Of a stretch of 64,000 nucleotides of DNA, positions 1-11,530 are shown in pieces. Source of the DNA: Leucosporidium creatinivorum (taxonomy: Eukaryota > Basidiomycota > Microbotryomycetes > Leucosporidiales > Leucosporidiaceae). The stretch spans positions 434,001 through 498,000 of the forward strand of contig BCKL01000012.1 in assembly GCA_001600635.1 (NCBI GenBank). The letters run 5' to 3'. Position numbers and translations under genes: made by a program. The notes under the pieces are model-generated. The model searched no databases, was not told the DNA's origin, and saw nothing but the letters and a program-made list of their open reading frames with translations. Positions within the stretch are counted from its first letter, which is position 1. Every line of letters begins with the position of its first letter.

Positions 1-573
1 TGGGCGATGGTCTCTCTGACCTCCCCGACTCGCCGAGAAGCATCGGCGCGCTCGGCCCTTCGATACTCAGCCTGGACCTCGGGGTGTCGCTCCTCGGCCT
101 TGTGTCGTTGAATTAGACCAGGAGCTGTCAACAGGTGAAACGGTGGTTAATACTCGATCCTGCGAGCGTCAGAACCGGGACTTGCAAAGAGGAAGTTCGG
201 GCTCCTCGACGGCGAGCTCTGTAAGAAGGCGAGTCAGGTTCAGCTAGCCTCAAAAATGTCGTGACGCTACTTACTGATAGATCGCTCACTCCTTGCGGCT
301 GCAAAGGTGCCCAGGTCAGCAGAAATCTATAACTAGCTAATCATCGCCGAGGTTGCTCACGTGGGGAAAGAGGTGGCGGGGAGGTGGGTGGAGGGGAAAG
401 TGGCGGCCCATAAAGTGCACGAAACGCTTTCACAGTCTTCTGGTGCCCAGCTGGGTACAGAAGGCGGAGCGGCAGGGCTGAACGGGGAGAGTGTCAGGCT
501 TGCCTCGGCGCACCTCTCTCGTGACCAGGGGCAACTTACGGGGAGGCTTGTGGTGCACTCTGGTGGAAGACAT
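1..573 (-). CDS. Unrecognised protein, N-terminal part (runs off left edge)
   Basis: Five exons can be read on the minus strand: 573-540, 477-361, 298-275, 218-186 and 124 to beyond 1. All junctions keep one frame. The first four introns start GTAAGT, GTGAGC, GTAAGT and GCAAGT (a GC-AG intron at 185-125) and end in CAG. The product begins MSSTRVHHKPP. It continues through a Pro-rich stretch into a charged, probably helical segment (PGLIQRHKAEERHPEVQ). I do not recognise the family. An N-terminal basic region might suggest a small mitochondrial protein, but that is a guess. The start was chosen because the ATG opens the first exon and upstream sequence offers no better one. The gene diverges from the telomere-factor gene across about 450 bp. 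The C-terminus lies outside the window. Confidence 0.5.
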
Positions 574-1021
574 ACGGTCAGTTGGTGGGAGAGGGAAAAC
601 CAGGAAGGCAAAGAGGCAGTCTCAGCCCCCAACGAGCGGATTTGGAGCGTCTCTCCTCGAGGAGCCTCAATCTCGGCGACCGAATGATGTGCGCAAAGCT
701 ATCGTGCCGCGACAGGGAAAATGCGAGAATTCTTTACGATGTCAATTCGCTCCAAGTTTTCCCTCTCGCAGCAAATTGTAGCTCATCAGCTGCCTTTAAC
801 AATGTCAATCCCGCGCGAACCGAGCGCTGCGAAGGCCAAGACCGAGGATGGCTTTCTGCAGCTTGTGAGATGGACAAGAGCTTCCAAGCAGATACTAAAG
901 CTCAGCCGAATACTCTGCTCCTCTGTGAAACAACCTACAACCGAGGAACCTGACCATCAAACACGCCGTTTCGCGCCGCTGGACCTCTCTCCCTTCCCTT
1001 CGTCTCTGTCTCGACTTCGCC
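574..1021. promoter_or_regulatory. Divergent intergenic region (448 bp)
   Basis: This stretch separates the starts of the left-edge gene and the telomere-factor gene and must hold both promoters. The last 80 bases before 1022 are C/T-rich (ctctctcccttcccttcgtc), like a 5' leader. I see no RNA gene or clear TATA box. Confidence 0.45.
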
Positions 1022-4000
1022 ATGTCAGCTCGGCCGCGTCGGGCAAAGTCAGCAGGGCCTGCAGCACTACCACCTCCTGCTACTGCATCAACTCCCCGCG
1101 CTCGCAAAGCCCCTCGAGCTTCCCTCGCCGTCGTCTCTGGCAACTCACCCCGCCTCAGCGCCAACTTGCCTTCAACGCCCGCCGGAGTCAGCTCACGCGC
1201 TTGGAGGAAGAGCTTACTAGATGGATCGTACCGTGGTCGCTCCAAGGGTCTCGCTCTGGACGAGAGGGAGCAGTTCCTGCGAGCCCCAGCTGAGGTCGCG
1301 CTCGAAGGCTTGTGTGCGGTCGGCAAGGGCGAGGACGATGAGGAGGACGACTACGGAGCACTGCGTCTAAGTGACGAGAACAAACTGCAGTACAGCGCTT
1401 TCGAAGGTGAGTCCTGCCGCCGTCCTCGCCGAGTTGAGTGAACGCGAGCCGAGTGTTGTTTGTCGAGGTGGAGGTCGACTACAGGGCCGTGAGCTGACAT
1501 CGGACTGCACGCTACAGCTCTCAAGAAGAGTTACTTCTCCGAATCCACCTTTTTGTCGGCTACCGCCCTGAGCTCGACGTACCCCGACGCTCTCGCCGAC
1601 CCCTTGTCCTCGCTTTCCTCCCTCATCAAGCTGTCGAACCTCACCACCTTCCTCTACCTCGTCCTCTCTTCTGCGCCTACACCCGATGGTACTCGTCCGA
1701 GGACTGCTCTCGGCAGTCTCAGGGAGGCAGTCGGCGCCTTCCTCAGCTACATCGTCCCCGTCGACAGTCAGATCCACGATGGCACGCTCAGGATGCTGGT
1801 TGGACTGAACTGCCAAGTGCGCTGTTAATCTCACTGCTTCACTGCGCCCGCTGAACTTGCTTCCCTTGGCGCAGGCCTACCTCTCTGCCTCGGCGCACTC
1901 TCGCACTGGCCCACCCCCAATCACCGACTTCTTCTCCGCGCCTCTCTCTTCCTACCTCACCCTCGCCAACTCTACCGCCACCCGCGACCCTCTGCAGAAC
2001 CGCGAGGCCTCCATCCGCTTCAACAAGTACAACGCCGACGCCATCGCCCTCGTCGAGAAAGTCGGCGCCGATCTCGCTGTCCTCGAGACGCAGTGGAAGT
2101 TCGAGGACGTCGCTCTTGAGCTCAGGAACTACTGCGAGAGTGTGGCGAGGAGGATCGAGGGCGCTCAGAGCGCCAGCCAGGAGCTACTGGCTGCCAGGAT
2201 TAGCGAGTCGGAGCAAGAGGTCGCTGCGGTGGAGCAGGAGCAGCGAGGTTCTAGGAGCGCCAAGGGCAAGCAGAAGGCGGTTTCCGAGGATGAGGATAGC
2301 TCGGAGGAGGAGGAGGATGTAGTCGTCTCGCCTGCTACCTTTCGCGGCGCTCCTCGACCGGTGGAGCTCGAGTACAACGACGAGGGGGATCTCGAGGTCG
2401 ACGAGGGCCAAGAGGCTGATTATGATGGAGAAGAGGGGTCGGCCGAGTACCTCGAGCCGAAGGACGAGGAGGAACAGCTGGGATTCGACGGCCAGGAAGA
2501 TCAAGTGAGCTCGGCCATCCTCTCCCGCTTCATCGATAACTCGCCTAACGCTCCTCGTTGCAGCAAATCTCCGGAGAAGCCGATACGACCGTCGACGATT
2601 CGGCTGAGGAGGAAGCCGTCGCTCTCGCTCTCGGCGCTCTCTCCCCTCGCGCCATCCAAGCAGCCCTCGCCGCCAACCAACCAGTCTCCTCTCCTCTCAA
2701 GCACTCGGCCGACCACTCGCAGCAGCCCGAGACTCAGAATGTCGAGTAAGTCGCGCTCGTTTCGCTTCTCGCTCGCTGCCCCGACTGACTCTTGTGCTCT
2801 CTCCCAACAAGGCTCTCGACACAGCGACGAGCACAAATCGAGGCCTACCGTGCTCTGCAGGACGATGAGTCCGACTCGCAGTCTCAATCGCAAGATGAAG
2901 ATGTCGAGGAGGGCGATGCAACGTGAGTTGCTGAAGTCTCCTTCATTGCGCTACGGCTGCTGACTTCGGCTTGCTGTACACCTCGTCAACTCCCCTCGCT
3001 TCGGCTCGACAGTATGCGTCCTGCCGACCTCGATGATGCTGAGGAGGAGGAAGAGGCGGAGGAAGAGCAGTCCGAGCTGCCTGCCACCGTCAAGTGAGCC
3101 GACGGCCTCGCTTGCGCCAGGAAATACTTGTACCGAGCACCAGCTGACCTCTCTTCCCCTTCGCTCGCTTTGTTTCCACCTCTCGCAGCACTCAAGTGGC
3201 GAACCGCGCCTCCGAGTTCAAGAACCTCTACGGCGATTCGGACGAGGAGGATGAGGAGGATGTCTCGTGAGTGATTTCGCTCGCGTGGCTCCTCAGAGCA
3301 CCATCTGACTTTCTTCTTACTCTCCGCATCTACCACAAATCTCCCCGCTCAACAGTACCCAAGCTCAAACGCAACTTGCACGCCCCCACGCCGCCGCCGA
3401 GTTCCGCGCCGTCATGGAAGAGTTGTCCGACGCCGACGAGGACGAGGAGGAGAACTCGGTCACAGGAGACGAGGTCGATGAGATCGAGGCCGCTTCCACC
3501 CTAGCTCAAGCGGAGGTTAACGGCGCTCCTCCAACTCGGCTCGCCTTCCTCCACGGCAGCAACACCCTCGCAAGAGTTCCCATCGTCGCTCGAACGTGAG
3601 TTGAGCAATGCTCATCGTCTCGGCCGCTTGATCGCTAAGACGTCCTCCGACAGCGCCCCGTCCATGTTCGACCGCCAACCCGACGCCGAGCGGATCCTCT
3701 TCAACTCACAAGGCGACTCCCCTTTCCCCACGCCCAAAGCCAAGCGCAAGGGCAAAGGAAAAGCAGCTCCCTCTCAACACCAACCCTCCACCTCACCAGT
3801 CCCCAGCCGCCCCGCCAAACCCTCCGCCAGCGCTTCCAAGCCCAAGTCCAAGTTTCTCGGCGTCAAGATCCCCGTGCGCACTCGTCGCACAACTCGGTCC
3901 GCCAGCGTCGAAAAACGCTCGGTCTCGCCGGCTGTCGTCGTCGTCGCTCGCAAGAACACGGCTCGTCAGCCTTCGCCGCTCGAGGTGCCCGTGCAGGTCG

Positions 4001-5350
4001 GCCGCTCTGCTGGGGCGTCGAACAGGCGAGGAAGGGGCAGGTCGGTCCTCCCCGACCAGCGCATCGACGAGGAGGATGAATCGGTCGACGGCGAGCCCGA
4101 GCATCACGACTTTGGCAACTTCGAGCCGGAGATGGTCGACATGCCCGACGAGTATGATTATGGAGGCGGAGGTGATGAGGAGCAGGAGGATCAACAGCTC
4201 GCGCCTGAGCTGGACGATGACGAGCGACTGGCGGAGGAGGGCTCTGCGCTGCAGATGGAGGATGAGGAGGACGACGGCATCTTCGTGCCGCCGAGGCTCT
4301 CCAGCAGGGCGAAGGACAAGGGCAAGGCTAAGCGACCGAGATCGCCTTCGCCTGCTCTCGAGGACGACGATGATCTGGACGACGACGATTTGGACGACTC
4401 GTTCGTCGCGCAGGCGATGAACTTCTTCGGCGCCGCTCTTCCGTCCGCCAGCAACGGTCGACCTTCCGCCTCGGCTGCTCGTCGCTCGACATCCTCCTCC
4501 CCACCACCACCGGTCGCTGGTCCTTCTCGGCTTCGTCCATCTTCCGCCGTCAAGTCGACCTCGAAGAAGCGCCAGCAGCCCGCGAGTGAGGGTCCAGCCT
4601 TCCAGATCGACGACGCCAGCGAGGACGAGGAGCTCGTCAAGGCCAACCGCAAGAGGAGGAGGAGGGAGCCTCAGGAGGAGTACGACGAGGAGGTCTTCGC
4701 TCCCGTGTCGGGTTCGAGGAAGGGCAAGAAGGCCGCCCGAGTAGAGGAGGACGAGTCAGACTCGGCGGGCAGGAGGAAGGCGCAGAAGCCTCGAGCAAGA
4801 CGAGGAAACGACGACTCGGAGGACGACCGACCTCGCAAGAAGCGCTCCAAGGTGGACAAGCACTCGCCGAAGAAGCGTCGCAACCGCCTCCCTTCCCTCA
4901 CCCCCTCCGACTCTGATTCCGACTCGGACCTCTCCATCCCATCCTTCGACAATTGTCCCGTCGCACGCAGCAAGTACGCGCAAGGCCGAAATGCCACCGG
5001 CCGAATCCCTTGGACCCAGAAGGAGGAGCAGACCCTCATGAAGGCGATGAGCGAGTTGTCGTGCCAGTGGAGGAAGATCCTCGACCTCTATGGACCCGAG
5101 GGGACGAGCAGCAGGATCCTCAAGAATCGCACCATCGTCAGTCTCAAGGACAAGGCTGTCAACATCAAGGCGGGCTTGCTTCGAGCGGGGCGGGCTGTCC
5201 CTTACTTCCTGTCGACGGGCGAGTTTGCGTGTGATTGGCTCGCTTGCTTCTTCGCTAATCTTGGCCTTTCCCACAGTCACCGTCTCGGAGAAGAAGATTG
5301 GGCGGCGCCTGGTTCCCGCTCGCCAGCTCAGCTCGGACGACGAGCTGTAG
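1022..5350 (+). CDS. TBF1: Telomere-binding Tbf1/Taz1-like protein with C-terminal Myb (telobox) domain
   Basis: This is a double-stranded telomere/TTAGGG-repeat binding protein of the Tbf1/Taz1/TRF type, expected in the nucleus. The C-terminal Myb domain (about 4990-5218) reads PWTQKEEQTL, then WRKILDLYGPEG, then LKNRTIVSLKDKA, which matches the Tbf1 telobox very closely. The N-terminal exons (1022-1406, 1518-1816, 1875-2504) are helical (FLSATALSSTYPDALADPLS, then VGADLAVLETQWKFEDVA) and fit a TRFH-type dimerisation domain, though this is less certain. Between the two lies a very long acidic/basic, low-complexity region with many K/R clusters. The protein is roughly 1,200 residues, larger than Taz1. 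The last intron (5219-5276) is GC-AG; only its removal gives the terminal exon ending LSSDDEL. The internal splice between 2745 and about 2811 needs an AAG acceptor. Tbf1 also regulates ribosomal and snoRNA genes in yeasts, so a non-telomeric role is possible. Confidence 0.8.
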
Positions 5351-5671
5351 GAGGGTGAGGGAGAGCGATTTCAATTTGTTGATGTACTCGGTAATGGTTT
5401 GTAGTTCAAGCTCAGTTTTCAATGGACTTCGGATGAGTGAGGTCGGAGCGAAACGAGGTCCGAGCTTTGAGCGGACGGTGCTCAAACCCCTCCTTCGCTT
5501 GTTGTCTCCCGCTCCTTCGCTCCGCTTCGACGACATCACCAGTACATCATCTCAAGTCGAGCTACAGCACGAGTAGGCTTCTACATCTCTTCAGGCCGCT
5601 TCAAAGGTCAGCCCCCCCTTCCCCCTCTCCTGGCCGTCCTCGTGGACGTCCGGCTGACTCTTCTCTCCCAG
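5351..5671 (+). promoter_or_regulatory. Tandem intergenic region with 5'UTR intron
   Basis: This holds the 3' end of the telomere-factor gene and the leader of the next gene. A 65-nt intron (5607-5671) has donor GTCAGC, branch GGCTGAC and acceptor CCCAG. It ends exactly one base before the next gene's ATG at 5672. Confidence 0.5.
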
Positions 5672-6695
5672 ATGCCTGTCGAGGCTGAAGTGCTCATGAC
5701 CAAGAACCTTCGATCGTACAAAGCTCTTCCCTCGGCCATCGCTGGCCTCCAGCGCCGACTCTTCGCTCTTCTCGCCGACCACCCTCACCTACGCGCCACT
5801 TTCGCCTGCTGCCTCCCTCCATCCGATGACCTCGATACGACCCTCGCACACCACTTCTCCCAACCACCTCAGATCGCTCTCGTGCAAGGTCTCGGCGACC
5901 CCGCGACGATTCCTCGAGAAACGCAAGTGGAAGGCCGGACCAGCGCTCCCCTACAGCGTGCCGCTAGCCTACACTCGACTACATCGACTATGACGGGTCA
6001 ATCGTGGACCGAGACGGTGGATGGGGTAGAGAATCTGGTCTTCCTCCCCTGGGCTCTGCACTCGGCAATGGAGACGGCGAGGCAGGAGAAGGACGAGACG
6101 GCTTTTGGGCAGGCGACAATGATGGCGTTGGCGAGCATGTTGTACGAGACTTCGCATTGGTTGTATGAGAAGTGAGTGACGGGGCTTCCATATTGATTGC
6201 GCGTCGGCTCGGCGCTGATTCTCTCTTTCGCAGGACTCGAGGACACGAGCCTCAACCAAGCATTCGATCAATGAAGCTGGATCCAGCAGAGCTGGAACGC
6301 GTGGTGGCAATGAGGAAGGAGACGGATGTCGGACCTCGCGTGCTCGCGTTGCTGCTCGGCGCCGATTTTGAGCTGGTTGTCTTCGCCGATGGGTGCGTGC
6401 CATCTCTTCCCTTCGCCTTTCAGCTCAAATTGACATTGCTATCTACCTCTTTACCGCCCGCAGCAACTCGGCCCTCGTCAAGCAGCGACTTCCAGCGCCT
6501 CATCCCCCTCTCCTCCTCCAATCCATTCTTCTGGAGCTGCTCGCCGTTGATGAGGTCCCCGAGGCCGTTGACATCACCGCGTATGGATCAAGTCGCGTGG
6601 GAACGGTGCCGCGGTGGAGGAAAGATGAGGTCTTTCCCGTGGTCAAGGTGGAGGCCGTCGGCGGGGCTTGCCATCACGGTCGGTGCACGCTCTGA
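5672..6695 (+). CDS. Unrecognised protein of 296 residues
   Basis: Three exons (5672-6171, 6234-6392, 6464-6695) join in frame to 891 nt. I do not recognise the family. The N-terminus (MPVEAEVLMTKNLRSYKALP) leads into an alpha-helical region with no signal peptide or membrane segment. A hydrophobic patch (ENLVFLPWALHSAMETAR) is followed by MMALASMLYETSHWLYE, and the tail is ACHHGRCTL. It is probably a soluble, folded protein, because the composition is balanced and low complexity is absent. Start choice: no in-frame ATG lies upstream of the intron acceptor that abuts this ATG. Both internal introns have GTG(A/C)GT donors and CAG acceptors. Confidence 0.6.
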
Positions 6696-7202
6696 GGTAT
6701 TCAGTGAGGGTTGGGGAGGTTCGGGTTCACCTTTTGTTATAATTTGATTGAAGGAGATGTACTACAGTACTGTATTGCTTTCCGATCCTCCGCCGTTGAC
6801 CGCCACCTCGACCAGCATCTCCAGCTGTGCGCCGAGAGCCGAGATCGACGCTGTTCTGCTCCCTATGCGCTTCAGGGCTGGGCGCTTGCTCAAGGAGATT
6901 CTTGAATTCTGAGCGATTCGGTCGAAAGCCAGGTACAGGCCAGCTTTGGTTGAAGATCCCCGGGCTCGGCGTTCGAAGCTCGGCTGTGAGAAAGACGAGG
7001 GAGTCCTCGAATCATTTTGCTCGCTATCACAGCATGAGATAGAGCGGCCGGCTACAGACTAATCGCTCGCACACGTGCTCTTCACCACTCAAATAGGTGA
7101 CCCCTGGCGGAGTCCTCGGCGAAAGCCTCAGCGGACTCGTCTCGGCATCGACTGAGTCACAGCTTGGCTTCCTGGATCTCGTTCGGACCAGCACTGCTAA
7201 CT
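6696..7202. promoter_or_regulatory. Tandem intergenic region (507 bp)
   Basis: This holds the terminator of the preceding gene and the promoter of the next. An AT-rich patch (tttgttataatttgattg) lies about 40 bp after the stop codon. A perfect 12-bp palindrome TACAGTACTGTA sits at 6763-6774. No other gene is visible. Confidence 0.4.
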
Positions 7203-8127
7203 ATGGCCAACATTGAAGACGACGAGAAGAAGAACAGGAGGAAGACGATGATGGGAGACCCAGCATTTGCACATTTTAACTTTGGTTTCCGCAACTCTAG
7301 CGCTAGCGCTGGTGCCAGTGAGTGACCGCTACGAGATCAGCGATGAAGACGGCGCTAACTCTTCTGACAGGCCCTCCCACTGCTGCTCAACAGCAGCAGC
7401 AACGGCCGGCGCACTTCCCGACTGATCGGCGTGAGTTCTGTGTCGGCGATGAAGGAAACTGCCGTGACCGCTAAGTCGCCGATCTTTCCGTGATAGACAT
7501 CAACGAAGATCCTCGCAACAGGTTCTACCGCAACAAGGCCCCAGCCGAACCTGGTGAGTTCGGCGCTCCGGACTGACAGCCTGCCGAGGTTCAAGTTGCT
7601 CACCACCTTCGTTCCCGGCTCGGGCAGAGGAGAGGCCAACGACCCCCCTTCTGCCGAAGGTACCGTCGAGGGCGTCTATGATGGCCCGCCACCACCCCTC
7701 AAGCGCACACAGCAGCTATGAGCACCTCTCCCGAGACGCCTCCTCCTCACCCGAGCTTTTGAGGGCGTCGAAGCGCACGAAGTCGAATCTTAGTGAGATG
7801 ATGCGTGGAGAGGCGGCCATGCTGTCGAACAGCTACCACGTTTCTATCGAAAAGGGTGAGCCCTCTCAGTGTGCTCTGCTGTTGTTGGATGCTCACCTTC
7901 TCTCGGCGAACCTCGCAGGGAGTCCCAGACCCCCCTCCAGGCAGTTGCGCCGCTCATCTTCAGCTATGAGAGATCAGCCACCCAGCGGATTCGACTCGGA
8001 CCGCTCAAGCGAGTTCGACTCCGAGGAGGAGATGGATGAAGCACGGCAGCGGGCAGCGCCGACGCCGAAGGGCCTTTGGAAGAAGGGGATTCAGGGCGTC
8101 CGAAAGGTCAATGTGTTCAAGAGGTAG
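7203..8127 (+). CDS. Unrecognised disordered Ser/Pro/Arg-rich protein
   Basis: Exons can be joined in frame from 7203 (MANIEDDEKKNRRKTMMGDP) to a stop at 8125-8127 (KGIQGVRKVNVFKR). The introns have GTGAGT-type donors and CAG/TAG acceptors. The product is polar and low-complexity. It has a Q5 run (TAAQQQQQRPAHF), many Ser/Arg and Pro motifs that look like phosphosites (RQLRRSSSAMRD), an acidic patch (EFDSEEEMDEA) and a basic C-terminus. No domain is recognised, and there is no signal peptide or membrane segment. It could be a small regulator or scaffold, but nothing in the context helps. It is convergent with the DAHP synthase gene, with about 190 bp between stop codons. Confidence 0.55.
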
Positions 8128-8319
8128 AGCGCGCTAGTATGGTGCATGATGCAAAGCAGGGCTTGGTGGTCAATTCTGAGGATGTGGCGGAAGCTTTGAG
8201 GAGAAGCGCGCGAGCCGACGTCCGAGCCGAGCTTGCGAATCGTGGCAGACAAGAGCTGTCTTTGAACGGTGATTGCATCTACAGGGCCGTCGAGACTTTT
8301 GTAAGGTCGAGAGGATAGG

Positions 8320-10211
<1,892 letters not shown>

Positions 10212-11530
10212 TCTTGAAACGGGGAGAGAAGCACGAGGAAAGGTGTAGTGTTGTAGTGGTGTGCAGTAGATCGATCTGGTCGATTGAGGTGTGCTGTCGG
10301 CGGTGATGAAATACGAGGTGAAAGTGGGAGAAGGAGGGAGAAAACGCGAAGCTTCGAATTGGCTCTGTAGGTCACGTTGGAGTCCGAGTCAACTCAGTCA
10401 AGCCAGCTCCGAAGGCTACCGAATCATTCCCGACGCCGTTCTGCAGCTCTCTCAGCGCTACCTGCTGCTACAAGCTCTTAGCAGCCTGACCTCGGCGCAA
10501 CTTGCCCTGCGAAGGCTTTTCTCCGAGATGACTCAGGTTTCAGCTTGCCAGCGACCTCTAGAGGTGTCCTCAGGCCTCGGGCGGGTGCTGTGGATTGCTG
10601 TAGAACAGTAGCAGACTCTCGACATGCTCAGAGACGAGAATTGGCTCTCTCCAGCTTCCCCTTCGCCCTCTCCAGCTCACCCCGCGAAAGGGCGTTTAAA
10701 CGTTCAAAGCGGGCAAGGCTTGCCGTCAACAGGGGCTTTCGGAGTCGAAGCGAGCTGGCTTTCGGAAGTCAGAACCGACGGCAATTGAGTCGGATCTGAG
10801 CTCCCTTCCAAGTCCCTACTTCATTCGCCGAGATTGACTCTGCTGGTCGACTGGGAGGGCCAAGTGAGCTGCCGAAGCGTTGAGCAGTCTTACGTGCTTG
10901 TATGTACCTTACAACGAGATGAGGCAGCGGTATGACGCTACATCTGCCGAGGAAGAAAGACAATCAGTTGGTCAAAGCCGGCGCCGAGCGTGCGGCGACG
11001 AGAGGCGTGAGGAGCGGCATAGAGTGCAGACGTAGGAGAGCTAGTCAAAGACGATCAAAGCGCTTCTATATGCGATATGAAGGTGGTGAAGCCCCTTCCT
11101 TGGCACTAGAGCGCCGAGAAGGCTCGCCATGCTCGGCGCGAAGCCAGCGCCGAGAATCGTTGTTAGGCCAAGTAAGCAAGCTGCGGGTATACAGAGCGAT
11201 GGAGATGCTGTATTGAATTGTCCTCTGCCTCGAAGCGGTTTAACAAAGAGCCATACGACTCAAGATGAGGCTTCACATCGCCGAAGGGTGCGAAGGGCGC
11301 CGACTCCAGCTCGGCTTTCGCCTGTAGCGTTCTCTATGGCTCTGAGACCGAATCTTTCGCATAGATCCATCTTCAGAAGCCTAAGTCATTCTCATGCAGC
11401 GCACCAAGCCACCATGGAACACATTCGAATCAGTTTTCGAATCCCCCGCTGACGACGCTCCTTGAGGCGCGTCGACCTCTTTCCCAGCTCTCCCTCCGCC
11501 ATATCTCCTCGTCTCCCTCTACAGCACACG
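10212..11530. promoter_or_regulatory. Large divergent intergenic region (1.3 kb)
   Basis: This lies between the DAHP synthase and UBP6 starts. No convincing gene, tRNA or repeat element is seen. It has four CTGTAG/CTACAG hexamers (10365, 10598, 11322, 11519). A perfect 8-bp inverted repeat (CTCGGCGC-GAAGCCA-GCGCCGAG) lies at 11132-11154. A C/T-rich leader runs immediately before 11531, and a weak AT patch (tctatatgcgatatgaa) lies near 11065. Confidence 0.45.

Noticed and set aside
10212-11530. Protein-coding gene between DAHP synthase and UBP6
   Set aside because: Open frames there have no plausible splice pattern, family resemblance or codon bias.
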